DNA of 64,000 nucleotides, from positions 1,364,001 to 1,428,000 of the forward strand of contig NZ_JAUSYG010000001.1 in NCBI RefSeq assembly GCF_030816725.1. The letters run 5' to 3'. How positions within the stretch are numbered: position 1 is the stretch's first letter; each line of letters begins with the position of its first letter. The notes under the pieces are model-generated. The model had not been told where the DNA came from, made no database searches, and worked only from the letters and a program-made list of their open reading frames with translations. The position numbers and the translations under genes were made by a program. The stretch is from Pseudarthrobacter defluvii (GTDB lineage Bacteria > Actinomycetota > Actinomycetes > Actinomycetales > Micrococcaceae). Below, piece after piece: positions 1-10,082 of the stretch.

Positions 1-935
1 TGCAGCGCCACGCGGTGCCGCAGGCACGGCAGGGCCAGCGCTTTCACGTCGTCAGGCGTAACGAATGGACGGCCGGAGAGCCATGCCCAGGACCGGGAAG
101 TGTTCAGCAGAGCGGTGGCACCGCGAGGTGAAACCCCGAGCTGGAACGAGGGGGCGGCCCTGGTTGCCCGCACCAGGTCAACGATGTAGCCGATGATTTC
201 CGGCTCCACCGCCACACGGGTCACAGCCTCCCGCGCGCGCTCCAGGTCCGCTGCCCCTGCCACCGCCCTGACGCCCGCTGCTGCCAGGTCCCGGGGATCA
301 AACCCGGCGGCATGGCGTCGGATGACTTCAATTTCGTCCCCGCGCCCGGGCAGCGGCATGGTGAGCTTGAGCAGGAACCGGTCCAGCTGTGCCTCGGGCA
401 GGGGGTAGGTCCCCTCGTACTCCACCGGATTCTGGGTGGCCGCCACCAGGAACGGGGCGGGCAGCCGCCGGGACACTCCGTCAACGGATACCTGCCGCTC
501 CTCCATGGCTTCGAGCAGTGACGCCTGCGTCTTTGGCGGGGTGCGGTTGATTTCATCCGCGAGCAGGAGGTTGGTGAAGACGGGCCCCTCCCTGAAACTG
601 AACTCGGACGTGTGGGAGTCGTAAACGAGTGAACCGGTGACATCACCAGGCATGAGGTCGGGGGTGAACTGCACACGCTTGGTGTCCAGGCTCAGGGCGG
701 AGGAGAGCGCACGGACCAGCAGGGTTTTGGCTACCCCGGGTACGCCCTCCAGCAGCACATGCCCCTGCGAAAGCAGGGCAATCAGGAGGCCGCTGACGGT
801 GGCGTCCTGTCCCACCACTGCCTTTGCCACCTCCCGCCGGACAGCAAGGAGCGCCTGCCGTGCATCGTCGTCGTCCATGGGGCTGCCGGAGTTCCTTGCA
901 TTGAGGACTCCGGGGCCGCTGCTGTGTTCGCTCAT
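1..935 (-). CDS. MoxR-family AAA+ ATPase (3' end beyond window)
   Basis: This is a MoxR-type AAA+ ATPase, a family thought to act as chaperones that mature metal-dependent or membrane-associated complexes. Reading the complement from ATG at 935, the Walker A motif is GVPGVAKT (residues 64-71), the variant typical of MoxR, and the Walker B motif is LLLADEIN (123-130). A conserved Gln-Asn sensor stretch (ATQNPVEYEG) follows. About 311 codons are visible, so only a short C-terminal tail is missing. The start codon overlaps the stop of the DUF4350 gene (ATGA). The order DUF4129-DUF4350-MoxR is a known actinobacterial arrangement, usually followed by a DUF58 gene, which would lie beyond base 1. 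Confidence 0.93.
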   Translation of the reverse strand, partial: MSEHSSGPGVLNARNSGSPMDDDDARQALLAVRREVAKAVVGQDATVSGLLIALLSQGHVLLEGVPGVAKTLLVRALSSALSLDTKRVQFTPDLMPGDVTGSLVYDSHTSEFSFREGPVFTNLLLADEINRTPPKTQASLLEAMEERQVSVDGVSRRLPAPFLVAATQNPVEYEGTYPLPEAQLDRFLLKLTMPLPGRGDEIEVIRRHAAGFDPRDLAAAGVRAVAGAADLERAREAVTRVAVEPEIIGYIVDLVRATRAAPSFQLGVSPRGATALLNTSRSWAWLSGRPFVTPDDVKALALPCLRHRVAL

Positions 936-2157
936 CGCGTCATGACCTCTTTCTCGAGTGTGTCCAGGGCCTGCGACCAGGCCACCAGCCGGGCTTCGGT
1001 TGCAGGGCGTTCGCCAATCAGCGTGCGGATGGCCGCGGCGTCCCTGCCGAGGAGCCGGGCCGCCGCCGCTATGGTGTCCTCGGCCGTGGCGCCAGGGCCC
1101 AGCCGGAGCTTTCCGGAGAGCCGCACCAGCAGCCCGGCCCGCAGGTTGTCCCGGGCCTGGCCGATGGAGCGGGAATCCTGGTAGAGCCGCGCGCGCCCCT
1201 CGGCAGTCTCAACAGCCTTGACCACCACCGGCAGCGGCTCGAAGACCAGCGGACCGTGGCGGCGTCCGCGCCACACGACGGCCGCCACTGCCACCAGGAG
1301 CAACCAGGGACCCAGGAAGCGGGCCCAGCCCGGTGCGAGTTCATCGAGTGTTTTCCCGGATTCGCTCACTGCCACGTCCTCAAGCGAGGGCAGGTACCAG
1401 ACGAGGTCCGGCGACGCGCCAAGCATCCGGATCGCCAGCGCGGCGTTGCCCAGTTCGTCCAGCTTGTCATTGCCCAGCACCGCCGCGCTGCCGAGCACGG
1501 CCAGCCGTCCGTCACCGCTGACCGCAAGCATCCCGGCGGTTCCTGCCGCACGGTAACAGGACGTCCCGCCGTCGTACACGAAGCCGCCTTGACCGGTGAC
1601 CTGTCCCGCTGCCTCCGCATCCGGCTGGGCGCAGCCGGGCTCCAGGACCGGGAAGCCATCGGGAACCACACCGGCCTGGCGAATGCCGCCGTCAAGGGCG
1701 GCGAGGGTTTCCAACCTGGGGGAGACCACCACCACTTTGTCCGCGGCCGCCATCAGGGCGGCCACTTGCGGCTCGCCCAGGATCCCATTCCTGTCATAGA
1801 GCAGGAGGGTGGAGGAGCTGGAGCGCAGGTCATCCAGCGCGGCATCGAACCGCGCGGGTGTGTGGACGGTGACTCCGTGCCGGCCCAGGATTTCCGCGAG
1901 TGCCCTGGCACCGTCAGGCCGGGCATTGTGGACGGAGAGAGGCACCGTGTCGCCCTTGGGAGCGAGTTGCGTGCCGATCACGAGAGCCAGGGCAGCCACC
2001 ACCACTGCGCGCCCGCTGCCGTCAGTCCGCGGTGCTGCCGCAGCCGGCCCACGAGCTTGCCGGCGTGAAAGCGGCGCTGTGGCGTGGCACCGGTGGTCCC
2101 TTCCAGAACGTCGGCCGGGCCCCGGGGGCTGGTTCCGGCAGTGGAGGGCCCGCTCAT
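932..2157 (-). CDS. DUF4350-domain membrane protein with apparent N-terminal frameshift
   Basis: The continuous frame runs from about GTG 2005 to TGA 932 (357 residues). It has a membrane segment at its start, a DUF4350-type domain (ARALAEILGRHGVTVHT region), and a second membrane segment near residue 225 (FLGPWLLLVAVAAVVW). The natural start, ATG at 2157, overlaps the stop of the upstream DUF4129 gene (ATGA) but is in another frame. That frame gives about 50 plausible residues ending RLRQHRGLTAAGA and then hits a stop. The two frames join smoothly if one base is missing near 2006-2013. Either the assembly or the genome carries a one-base deletion, or translation begins at one of three consecutive GTG codons (2005-1997). 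Function is unknown; the family is linked to MoxR operons. Confidence 0.75.
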
Positions 2158-2789
2158 GACAGTTGTACCGCGCCGAGCGGGGCGGGCCTCGTCGCTTCCA
2201 ATGCGGCGTCCAGCCCCACCATTTCCTGGTAGTCCGAGCTGCCGGCTGCCCTGTTCCCAAACCGGATGCCATCAAAGAGGGCCGCAGCCCGGGCCAGACG
2301 CGCGGCTTCGCTGTTGAAGGGCACGGACAGCGCACGTGCTGCTTCGTCCGCGGTGCGGCCCGGTTGCGGGTCCAGGATGGTGCGGTCTTCGGCGCTGCGG
2401 ACCACCGCCCGGAAACGGTCGACGACGGCGTCCCCCCACTTCCCGGCTCCGGCCGCCGTTTCTGCACGGTTCCGGTAGTCCACGGCGGACATGGTTACTT
2501 CCCTTTCGAAGACGTCCCTGGCCTTCCTGGCGCGGGCATTCAGCCGGGGGCGGGCGAGGATGACGGCGGCTGCGATGATGGCCGCAATGACGAGGGCGAT
2601 GACCGGGCTGGGCACCGGCGCGGCGTCTCCCGGGGAGCCGTCGAGTGACTGCAACCAGTCGAGGAAGTTCCGCCAGAGGGTGTCCAGCCAGGACGGGGCG
2701 GCCTCCCGGTATTCGGGTTTGGCCAGCTCCTCGGCGGCCCAGCGCCGTGCCTCGCCGGCATCTGGGAGCACGGGGGGTTCAGCGCCCAT
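2154..2789 (-). CDS. DUF4129-domain membrane protein
   Basis: A 211-residue protein beginning MGAEPPVLPDAGEA. Residues 1-55 form a charged amphipathic N-terminus, one membrane helix follows (VIALVIAAIIAAAVILA), and the C-terminal half is the DUF4129 cytoplasmic domain (SAVDYRNRAETAA to SSDYQEMVGLD). DUF4129 is often found at the end of transglutaminase-like membrane proteins or as a short stand-alone gene in MoxR operons, as here; its role is not established. The start ATG 2789 lies inside the end of the upstream membrane-protein gene (11-base overlap), and the stop overlaps the next start (ATGA), so translation is probably coupled along this operon. Confidence 0.85.
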   Translation of the reverse strand: MGAEPPVLPDAGEARRWAAEELAKPEYREAAPSWLDTLWRNFLDWLQSLDGSPGDAAPVPSPVIALVIAAIIAAAVILARPRLNARARKARDVFEREVTMSAVDYRNRAETAAGAGKWGDAVVDRFRAVVRSAEDRTILDPQPGRTADEAARALSVPFNSEAARLARAAALFDGIRFGNRAAGSSDYQEMVGLDAALEATRPAPLGAVQLS

Positions 2790-4314
2790 ACGGCCATGCC
2801 CCGGGTGATCCTGGCGGCGTTCCGTACCCGGGGTACGCCGGGGTGCTGCCTGCCTGCGTTCCCCGTCCCGGCACGCCGCTGGGATCGGCGCCGGTCTCCA
2901 TTTGGCGCAGCAGCGTGATGTCCAGGCCGTCCTTTCGCATCCGCAGGTCCATATAGAGCAGCGCCATGACGGACGTCTGGTACGCGTAAGCCACCGCGCC
3001 CACCAAGGCGCCGAGCACTGCTGTAACGATGCCCATGACGATGCCCAACGCGGCGTCCTGCCCGCTTCCGCCGTGCGGTGAGACAACCCCGGACAGGACC
3101 GTGGGAAGAATGCTTGCCGGAATAAGGACCACCTGGGTGATCACCCCGACCAGGATCCCCACCACCAAGGTGATGCCCAGGATGCGCCACCAGTTGGCCC
3201 GGGTCAGCTCCCAGGAGCGGCGGATTCCGGCAACGGCGCCGAGTTCTTCGACAACGACGGCGGCGGGGGCCACCATGACCTTGACCGCCACCCAGGCGGC
3301 CGCGACGCCGAAAGCCAGCATGAGGGGAAGGACCAGCAGCACGCCTGCGCCCCGCACGTTGGAGAACAGGAACACGATGACGGTAAAGAAGAGTGCCGCG
3401 GTGACGAGAACCGCCGCCACCAGCAGCGCCGCCAGCCTGATCAGGGCGCCGAAGCTCGGACGCGCCAGCGCCAGCATGCGGCGGAAGCCGGTGGGCCGGT
3501 TCAGGATGGACCGCGCCACGGGCACCACCATGGCGCCCTGGAGGACGGCTGAGATGAACACCGACAAGATGGACAGGACGGCGAAGCCAGCCATCATCCC
3601 GATCCCCAGGGAAGCGACGTCGGCACTGTTCGCCGTCTCTGCCCAGGCCTCGATGGATCTCGTCGAGGTGGCAAGGACCCCTGTGAGCACCGCCGCGAGG
3701 ATGGCCGACAGGGACTGCGCCAGCAGGCTCGCGCCGAGCATCGCCTTGGCATTGCGCCTGATGGCCTGGAAGGATCCGTCCAGGACCTCCCCGAACATCA
3801 AGGGCCGCAGCGGGATGATGCCCGGTTTGGGTGGAGCTGCGTAGCGGGGCTGTCCGTAGGGTGAGGCCCCGTATCCAGGGGCTCCGGATGGCGCAACTGG
3901 GTACGGGGAGCCGTTATAAAGAGAGCCGCTTTGGCCCTGCCCGCCGTACGCCGGACCGCCGTAAGACCGGCCCGGGTTGGCCTGCCCACCGTACGGCTTA
4001 CCGCCATAGGCCTGGCCTGGATCGGCCTGTCCACCGTAAGCGTGTCCGCCGTATGGAGAGCTGCCGGGGTACGGGTTGTTGCCTGAAGGTGGCTGTCCGG
4101 GTGGTTGCTGCCAGGAGGGTGGTTGCTGCCCGGACTGTGACTGCTGGCCTGGCATGGCCCAGGGCTGTTCCCACCCAGGCCCGCCTGGTCTGGGCGTCGC
4201 TGGACCGGACACCCCTTGTCCGGGCGTGGCTGCTGACGCAGGTTTGCCGCCGTCCGGCCCATCGACCGGCCGCTCCTGTGCGGGCTCTCCCGGCCCCGAC
4301 TCCTGTGGTGACAC
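2779..4314 (-). CDS. membrane protein with glycerophosphodiester phosphodiesterase membrane-type domain
   Basis: A 511-residue protein. The first 165 residues are low-complexity, rich in Gly, Pro, Gln and Tyr, with a repeated YGG-containing unit. The rest carries about six hydrophobic segments in a layout like the membrane domain found N-terminal to some glycerophosphodiester phosphodiesterases (motif LRPLMFGEVLDGSFQAIRRN, then a conserved R-ELTRANWWR-G region). No catalytic phosphodiesterase domain is present. I chose GTG 4314 because GGGGAGGA lies 4-6 bases upstream; an in-frame ATG at 4392 would add 26 residues of poor quality. It is the first gene of the DUF4129-DUF4350-MoxR operon, divergent from mtrA. 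Function is unknown; a membrane scaffold or transporter-like role is only inference. Confidence 0.82.
   Translation of the reverse strand: MSPQESGPGEPAQERPVDGPDGGKPASAATPGQGVSGPATPRPGGPGWEQPWAMPGQQSQSGQQPPSWQQPPGQPPSGNNPYPGSSPYGGHAYGGQADPGQAYGGKPYGGQANPGRSYGGPAYGGQGQSGSLYNGSPYPVAPSGAPGYGASPYGQPRYAAPPKPGIIPLRPLMFGEVLDGSFQAIRRNAKAMLGASLLAQSLSAILAAVLTGVLATSTRSIEAWAETANSADVASLGIGMMAGFAVLSILSVFISAVLQGAMVVPVARSILNRPTGFRRMLALARPSFGALIRLAALLVAAVLVTAALFFTVIVFLFSNVRGAGVLLVLPLMLAFGVAAAWVAVKVMVAPAAVVVEELGAVAGIRRSWELTRANWWRILGITLVVGILVGVITQVVLIPASILPTVLSGVVSPHGGSGQDAALGIVMGIVTAVLGALVGAVAYAYQTSVMALLYMDLRMRKDGLDITLLRQMETGADPSGVPGRGTQAGSTPAYPGYGTPPGSPGAWPYGR
3832..4083 (-). repeat. Gly/Tyr-rich coding repeat (YGG units)
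   Basis: The N-terminal part of the membrane protein contains imperfect repeats such as HAYGGQADPGQ, AYGGKPYGGQANPG and SYGGPAYGGQGQ, followed by further PYG/GYG units up to the first membrane segment. The coding DNA repeats imperfectly at 24-36 base spacing. Such tails are common on actinobacterial membrane proteins and are predicted to be disordered. Confidence 0.8.
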
Positions 4315-4390
4315 TGATTCCTCCCCCAATACCAGTCCGCCTGGCCCGCGCATGCCGCCCGCCGGAGGGCGCGCACCGGCAGCGCGGAAC

Positions 4391-4419
4391 ATGACCCCAA
4401 GACTATAGTTCCGGCGTCG
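4391..4419 (+). promoter_or_regulatory. candidate promoter for mtrAB-lpqB
   Basis: ATGACC (4391-4396) and TATAGT (4414-4419) are separated by 17 bases, close to the vegetative actinobacterial consensus TTGAC(A/C)-N17-TANNNT. This gives a predicted transcript start near 4426 and a leader of about 67 bases before the mtrA ATG. The -35 box has one mismatch. The same short region must also hold the divergent promoter for the membrane-protein operon. Confidence 0.5.
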
Positions 4420-4492
4420 GACGGCCTAGTACCCCGCCATGCCGGAAGCCGCTCAACAGGACAAACCCATCCCGATAAGGGAATATATAGCT

Positions 4493-5167
4493 ATGAAGGC
4501 ACGCATTCTGGTGGTAGATGATGACGAGGCGCTGGCCGAGATGATTGGAATTGTCCTCCGCAATGACGGCTTCGAGCCGGTTTTTTGCGCCGACGGCGCC
4601 CAGGCGCTGGACGTCTTCCGGTCGTCGCGGCCGGACCTGGTCCTGCTCGACCTCATGCTTCCCGGCATGGACGGCATCGAGGTTTGCCGCCAGATCCGCG
4701 CTGAGTCGGACGTGCCGATCGTGATGCTGACTGCCAAGTCGGATACCTCCGACGTCGTCCGTGGGCTGGAATCCGGTGCCGATGACTACGTGCCGAAGCC
4801 CTTCAAGCCCGCCGAACTGGTGGCGCGCGTACGCGCCCGCCTTCGCCCCGGGGACCAGAAGGCGCCGGAAACGCTTCGGATCGCAGACATCACCATTGAC
4901 GTCGCCGGCCACACCGTCAGCCGGGGCAGTGAGCGGATCTCCCTGACCCCGCTGGAATTCGATCTCCTGGTGGCACTGGCCCGCAAACCCTGGCAGGTCT
5001 TTACCCGGGAACTGCTGCTGGAGCAGGTGTGGGGCTACCGCCATGCTGCCGACACCAGACTGGTCAATGTCCATGTCCAGAGACTGCGGTCCAAGATCGA
5101 GCAGGACCCGGAAGCTCCGGAAGTTGTATTGACGGTTCGTGGTGTCGGCTACAAAGCAGGGGTCTGA
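4493..5167 (+). CDS. mtrA: MtrA DNA-binding response regulator
   Basis: MtrA is an OmpR/PhoB-family regulator that in actinobacteria controls cell-wall, division and DnaA-related genes. The 224-residue product starts MKARILVVDDDEALAEM. It has an N-terminal receiver domain with acidic pocket D9-D11, phospho-acceptor D53 (LLDLMLPG) and K102 (PKPFKPAE), and a C-terminal winged helix (LTPLEFDLLVAL, then VNVHVQRLRSKIE). An in-frame ATG at 4439 exists, but the family starts at MKARILVVDD, so 4493 is preferred. Its 3' end overlaps the start of mtrB, which is its kinase. The order mtrA-mtrB-lpqB is conserved across Actinobacteria. Confidence 0.97.
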   Translation: MKARILVVDDDEALAEMIGIVLRNDGFEPVFCADGAQALDVFRSSRPDLVLLDLMLPGMDGIEVCRQIRAESDVPIVMLTAKSDTSDVVRGLESGADDYVPKPFKPAELVARVRARLRPGDQKAPETLRIADITIDVAGHTVSRGSERISLTPLEFDLLVALARKPWQVFTRELLLEQVWGYRHAADTRLVNVHVQRLRSKIEQDPEAPEVVLTVRGVGYKAGV

Positions 5168-7130
5168 CCCCAACGCGGAGGACGGCGAACCGGACCAGCG
5201 CACCACCCCGCACTCTACGGGCACCGGCCTGAGCCGGAACACCGCGGGGAAGGACGTTGCGACCCGCGAGGGGTCAGCCGGGGAGCACAGCGCCCACGAC
5301 GGCGCCGACCAAGGAACGTCCGGCGCCGGTGACGGCATCACCCCCGTCCTCAGGCATGTGGCCTTCCGGACCAGGATTTGGCAGCGGCGGGCCCTGATCG
5401 TGGCGCTGCGCGTGGCGAGGCTGGTCCGGACCGGTGTCCGCAGGTTCCTTCCCGGCTTGAGGTACCTTGGCCGCGCCCTGCACCAGCGCTGGCGCCGGTC
5501 CCTGCAGTTCCGCACGGTCCTCACCACCCTCCTGCTGGCCGTGACGTCGTTCGCCGTCGTGGGCGCTTACCTGTCCAGCCAGATTGCCAACAACCTGTTC
5601 CAGGAGCGGCTGACCCAGGCGGAGTCGGAGACCCGCTACAACGTCAAGCAGGTGCAGGACACGTTCGACGGCGCCCAGGTCACCGACCAGTCCAGCGTCA
5701 TTACCTTGGTCTCGGACACGCTCAGCGCAGTGGAAGGCCGGGGTTCGGTGATTCAAAGACGCTACGTGTTTGAGGCCATGCCCAATCAGACCAAACCCCG
5801 CAACCGCTGGGTGGAATCACGTGCATCCGACCAACTGACTGTCAGTGTCATTCCACCGGAGCTTCGCAAGGCCGTCCAGGAATCGGGGAAGGACCAGTAC
5901 TGGGCGTCCACCGTCATCCCGGTGGGCACGGAGGACCGGCCGGGAATCGCCGTCGGGAACAAAGTGACCTTCAACGGCACCGTCTACGAGCTTTACCTGA
6001 TCTATGACCTGAACACAGCGCAGCAGACCCTCAACGAAATCCAAAGCGTCCTGTGGGCCGGCGGTGCTGTGTTGGTCCTCCTGATTGGTGCCGTGGCCTG
6101 GTACGTCACGCGCAACGTGGTCAGCCCGGTCAGCCACGCCGCCATGGTGTCGGAGAAGCTGGCAGCCGGGCAGCTGCAGGAGCGCATGGTGGTCAGGGGC
6201 GAGGACGAGGTGGCCCGCCTCGGCGCGTCCTTCAACCACATGGCGGCCAGCCTGCAGGAACAGATCACCCAGCTGGCGACGCTCTCGCAGATGCAGCAGC
6301 GCTTTGTCTCCGACGTCTCGCACGAACTGCGGACGCCGTTGACCACTGTCCGCATGGCAGCAGAAGTCCTCTACGACGCGCGTGACGATTTCGACCCCAT
6401 CAACAAGCGGTCCGCGGAGCTGCTCTACAACCAGGTGGAGCGGTTCCAGTCCCTCCTCTCCGATCTCCTCGAAATCAGCCGCTTCGACGCGGGGGTGGCA
6501 ATGCTGGATGCCGAACCGGAGGACCTGGTCCAGGTGATCGCACACGTCATCGAAGGAGCCGCGCCGGTGGCTGCGGAGTACGGTTCAGAGATCATTTTCG
6601 CGGCCCCCGATGGCGCCCTGGTTGTGGAGATGGACGCCCGGCGGATTGACAGGATTTTGCGGAACCTGATCCTGAACGCTGTGGAGCACGGCGAGGGCAA
6701 GCCGGTCACTGTCACGGTCGCAGCCAATGAAACTGCCGTGGGCGTCGCCGTGCGGGACCACGGAATCGGCATGGACCAGTCCCAGGCTGCCCGGGTTTTC
6801 GACAGGTTCTGGCGTGCCGATCCTGCCCGTGCCCGCACAACGGGCGGCAGCGGCCTCGGGTTGTCCATCGCCATGGAGGACACAAAGCTGCACCACGGAT
6901 GGCTGCAGGCCTGGGGAAGGAAGGGCGACGGCGCCAACTTCCGTCTGACCCTTCCTTTGCGCCAGGATGTGGTGATCTCCGAGTCGCCCGTGCAACTGGA
7001 GCCCAAGGACGCGACCATTCCCGGGGCACCGGGAAGCATCCCGGCGGAACAGGACTACAAGAACATGCTGGTGCTGCAGACGGGAACCCCCAGGCCTGCT
7101 CCGGGCCGGGCACCTGAGGAGACACCATGA
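5139..7130 (+). CDS. mtrB: MtrB sensor histidine kinase
   Basis: This is the membrane sensor kinase partner of MtrA. The 663-residue reading has a hydrophilic N-terminus of about 120 residues, a first membrane helix ([20 protein letters not shown]), an extracytoplasmic domain, a second helix ([20 protein letters not shown], around 305-325), a HAMP linker, the dimerisation helix with H395 ([14 protein letters not shown]), and a HATPase domain (N box [11 protein letters not shown]1 HGIGM, G2 [10 protein letters not shown]). The GTG 5139 start overlaps mtrA by 29 bases and has only a weak ribosome site, so the true start may be a later GTG. The stop overlaps the lpqB start (ATGA), as expected for the MtrAB-LpqB system. 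Confidence 0.95.
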   Translation: MVSATKQGSDPNAEDGEPDQRTTPHSTGTGLSRNTAGKDVATREGSAGEHSAHDGADQGTSGAGDGITPVLRHVAFRTRIWQRRALIVALRVARLVRTGVRRFLPGLRYLGRALHQRWRRSLQFRTVLTTLLLAVTSFAVVGAYLSSQIANNLFQERLTQAESETRYNVKQVQDTFDGAQVTDQSSVITLVSDTLSAVEGRGSVIQRRYVFEAMPNQTKPRNRWVESRASDQLTVSVIPPELRKAVQESGKDQYWASTVIPVGTEDRPGIAVGNKVTFNGTVYELYLIYDLNTAQQTLNEIQSVLWAGGAVLVLLIGAVAWYVTRNVVSPVSHAAMVSEKLAAGQLQERMVVRGEDEVARLGASFNHMAASLQEQITQLATLSQMQQRFVSDVSHELRTPLTTVRMAAEVLYDARDDFDPINKRSAELLYNQVERFQSLLSDLLEISRFDAGVAMLDAEPEDLVQVIAHVIEGAAPVAAEYGSEIIFAAPDGALVVEMDARRIDRILRNLILNAVEHGEGKPVTVTVAANETAVGVAVRDHGIGMDQSQAARVFDRFWRADPARARTTGGSGLGLSIAMEDTKLHHGWLQAWGRKGDGANFRLTLPLRQDVVISESPVQLEPKDATIPGAPGSIPAEQDYKNMLVLQTGTPRPAPGRAPEETP

Positions 7131-8842
7131 GCCCGGCTGCGCGTTACGCGAAGTACCCGGCCGCACTGTTGGCGTTGTTGATCGTCCTGCTGTCGGGCTG
7201 CGCGCGGATTCCCACGTCCGGCCCGGTGGGTAAGAGCAGCGAAAGCAGCGCGGGAAACGTCAGCGCACCAGTGTTCCTCCCGGCAGCGCCGCAGCAGGGC
7301 GCATCACCTGAGACCATCATCGACTACTTCTACCGGGCGGGCAGCGGCTACGAGGACGACTACGCGGTGGCCCGCCAATACCTGACCCAGGCCTCGGCTG
7401 TGTCCTGGAAGCCGGACAAGCGTGCGCTGGTGTACCGGGAGGCACGCGTTGTCCCCACGGGCGCCGAAAACGTCTTCAACTACGAATTGGACGTCTCATA
7501 CACCGTGGACGCGGACGGCATCGCCACGCAATCGCCGCCGGGAACAGTGGAACGCATTCCCGTCACAGTGACACAGGTGGAGGGGGAGTGGCGGATCTCC
7601 GCGATTCCGGATGGCACCGCCATTGCCGAGGAGACGTTCAAGGTGATCTACGGGGCCTACCCCATCTACTTTTACGACCCCACCTTCACCTACGCCATCC
7701 CCGACGTCCGCTGGTTCCTGAAAAACAAGACCGTCAAGGCCATGACCAGCGCACTCCTGGCCGGGCCCGCTCCTTACCTTCGCGGCGCCGTCGTCAGCGC
7801 CTTCCCCTCCGGGATAAAGCTGGCACGTGAATCCGTGCCTGTGGTGTCCGGTGCCGCCCAGGTGGACCTGACGGCCAAGGAGCTGACGGAAACATCGGCT
7901 GAGGACCGGCTGCGCATGCAGATGCAGCTGACCCTGACATTCAGAAGCCAACCGGACGTGGTCAACGTTGAGCTGCGGGCCAACCAGGACCTGGTGCGGG
8001 TGGAGGACAACGGGTCCGTTCTTCCGCCCGTGCTGGACAAGACCGTGCCCTCGCGGCAGATCGCCATCAGCGGCAACGAGCTGGTGCGCTACGAGAACAA
8101 CCGGGTGTCCCCGCTGCCCGACATGCAGCCGGTTTCCGCCCTCAACCCACGGTTTCCTGCCGAGTCGCCGGTATCGCAGGCTGCTGCTTTCCTCAATGAG
8201 GGCCGGACCACCCTCTACAGCATTAGCCCGGGGCAGCCGGCCCGCGCCCTCACCACCCGGAGCACCCTCAGCCCGCCGTCCATCAGCCTCAACGACTGGG
8301 TATGGACATCCGGGCCCGGCGCCACGGGTGCCACCGAGGTGGTGGCCTTCCACCCAGCCGGGGTGGCGGAAGGTGCAACAGTCCCGTCCGTCACCCTGGC
8401 ACCCTCATGGCTTGCCGGGCGTACGGTGAAGGAACTGCGCATCTCGCGTGACGGCGTGCGCGCCCTGGTCATCTCCGAACAAAACGGCAAGTCCAGGGTG
8501 CAGGTAACGGGCCTGATCCGGGCTGGGGACGGCACACCCCGGGAGCTCACCGCGCCCATCACCCTTGTGACTTCCAGCGATCCCGACCAAGGGGTCTGGG
8601 TGAACGGCACCACCGTTGCGGTCATGAAGGGGTCTGCCGGTTCGAACGTCACGCCGGAACTGCTGTCCCTCACTTCCGGGCAGCCGCAGCAGCTGGCCCC
8701 CTGGCCGGGCCTGGTTGCCATCAGCGCCGGAAACGGCGCCGACGACATTTATGTGCAATCCGGGGAGGGGATTTTCCAGCGCCTCGGCAATGGCTGGTCG
8801 CCTCAGATCAAGGGGCCCATCGATCCTGCATTTCCGGGCTGA
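7127..8842 (+). CDS. lpqB: LpqB lipoprotein
   Basis: LpqB is a lipoprotein that modulates MtrB signalling and cell-surface homeostasis in mycobacteria. The 571-residue product begins with a lipoprotein signal peptide with lipobox LLSGC (Cys at about residue 25). A GerMN domain follows in the middle ([17 protein letters not shown] to the [16 protein letters not shown] region), then a C-terminal LpqB beta-propeller domain (from about 340). It starts with an ATGA overlap after mtrB, so the three genes are probably translated together. Confidence 0.95.
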   Translation: MSPAARYAKYPAALLALLIVLLSGCARIPTSGPVGKSSESSAGNVSAPVFLPAAPQQGASPETIIDYFYRAGSGYEDDYAVARQYLTQASAVSWKPDKRALVYREARVVPTGAENVFNYELDVSYTVDADGIATQSPPGTVERIPVTVTQVEGEWRISAIPDGTAIAEETFKVIYGAYPIYFYDPTFTYAIPDVRWFLKNKTVKAMTSALLAGPAPYLRGAVVSAFPSGIKLARESVPVVSGAAQVDLTAKELTETSAEDRLRMQMQLTLTFRSQPDVVNVELRANQDLVRVEDNGSVLPPVLDKTVPSRQIAISGNELVRYENNRVSPLPDMQPVSALNPRFPAESPVSQAAAFLNEGRTTLYSISPGQPARALTTRSTLSPPSISLNDWVWTSGPGATGATEVVAFHPAGVAEGATVPSVTLAPSWLAGRTVKELRISRDGVRALVISEQNGKSRVQVTGLIRAGDGTPRELTAPITLVTSSDPDQGVWVNGTTVAVMKGSAGSNVTPELLSLTSGQPQQLAPWPGLVAISAGNGADDIYVQSGEGIFQRLGNGWSPQIKGPIDPAFPG

Positions 8843-8969
8843 CCCACGACTGCCCCGGCAACGGCGGGCTGTGGCCACCGCAATCCTCACCGACCTGGAG
8901 TTCCGCGCCTTTTCCACATAGCGGCAAGCTGACCGCCCGCTCGGCCGGGATCTGGACCACAGTGGGACT

Positions 8970-9938
8970 GTGATCGGCGTACCCCCAAGAGACGGCCCCG
9001 GGAATGGCGGCCGTCACGGAACCCATGCAATGGATCCGGACCTGGTCCCGCCCCTACCATCGGCACTGCACCGGGCTGAACACCAGTCCACCCATTTGCG
9101 CCTTCTCGACTGGGTGGCCGGCGCCGCGGAAGAACTCCTCGCTTTGGCCGTTCCGGTGGACTGCGTCTGCTGCGGATCGGAGGACCACAGTCTTTGCCCA
9201 TCCTGCGCCAGCCGGATCCGCCGGCTGACCAGGAGGCCCTTCCGGGCGGAAAGCGCAGCACCGGCCCTGATGGACGTCAGCGGGACGGTCATGCTGCCAG
9301 TGGTGGCAGCAGGTGTGTACCGCGACGAGCTGGCCCAGGGGCTGCTGTCGTTCAAACGGCACGGACAATACCAGCTTGGCAAAAGCCTTGGCCGCGCGCT
9401 GGCCTCAGCAGTCAGGGCGGCAGCCCATGGCGGTAACGGGTTCCTGCTGATTCCGGTGCCCACCAGCACGTCCGCCTACGTCAGCCGCGGGTTTAGTCCC
9501 GTCCACCTTCTGCTTCGGCAGGCGGCACAGCAGCTGCCAGGTTTCGACGTTGCGGACGTTCTGCGCAAGGCCCCGGCATCCGGCCGCCTGCTTCCAGATT
9601 GGTGCGCTGGGCCCGTCAGCCGGAAAGCTGTGGGTGGCCAAAAAGGGCTCGGAAGGGGAGCCCGCTCACAGCGGGTCCGGGGATCCATGCGGGTCAGGCC
9701 CAGCACCCGGGCAAAGGTGTCCGGGCGCCCCTGCATCATCATCGACGACGTCCTGACCACGGGCGCCACCCTTGCCGAAGCAGCCCGGGCATTGCACCTC
9801 GCCGGCGCCCAGGTGAGGGGCGCCGTCGTGCTGGCGGCGACACGCCCGCCCGCCGCCCCAGAGACGGACGCGGCACCCGCGGCGCTGCCACGGAGCCACC
9901 ACGACTTAGAAAAAAATAAACCGGGAAAGGATGAATAA
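8970..9938 (+). CDS. ComF-family phosphoribosyltransferase-like protein
   Basis: A ComF/GntX-type protein with an N-terminal four-cysteine zinc motif (CVCCGSEDHSLCPSC) and a C-terminal type I phosphoribosyltransferase fold with the PRPP-binding loop CIIIDDVLTTGATL. Relatives act in DNA uptake in some bacteria; in actinobacteria the role is unknown. The central region VLRKAPASGRLLPDWCAGPV to RGARSQRV is slightly divergent from the usual R-x-T-x-x-Q-x-x-L motif of ComF proteins. The start is uncertain: GTG 8970 gives 322 residues, and ATG 9030 is an alternative. Neither has a strong ribosome site. It lies between lpqB and hpf, the same position as in mycobacteria. Confidence 0.85.
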   Translation: MIGVPPRDGPGNGGRHGTHAMDPDLVPPLPSALHRAEHQSTHLRLLDWVAGAAEELLALAVPVDCVCCGSEDHSLCPSCASRIRRLTRRPFRAESAAPALMDVSGTVMLPVVAAGVYRDELAQGLLSFKRHGQYQLGKSLGRALASAVRAAAHGGNGFLLIPVPTSTSAYVSRGFSPVHLLLRQAAQQLPGFDVADVLRKAPASGRLLPDWCAGPVSRKAVGGQKGLGRGARSQRVRGSMRVRPSTRAKVSGRPCIIIDDVLTTGATLAEAARALHLAGAQVRGAVVLAATRPPAAPETDAAPAALPRSHHDLEKNKPGKDE

Positions 9939-10082
9939 CGGGTGGCTATGAACTAACGTCTGAGGTGGGTACCAAGAACAGAATGTACCTTTCGATGGCG
10001 GCTCGGAGAGGGGCTCGACTGTCAGGCAGCCCGGCCCAAGGAAGTGCCGCCGTCGTGTCACCGAAGTCATTTGGAGGGCACC

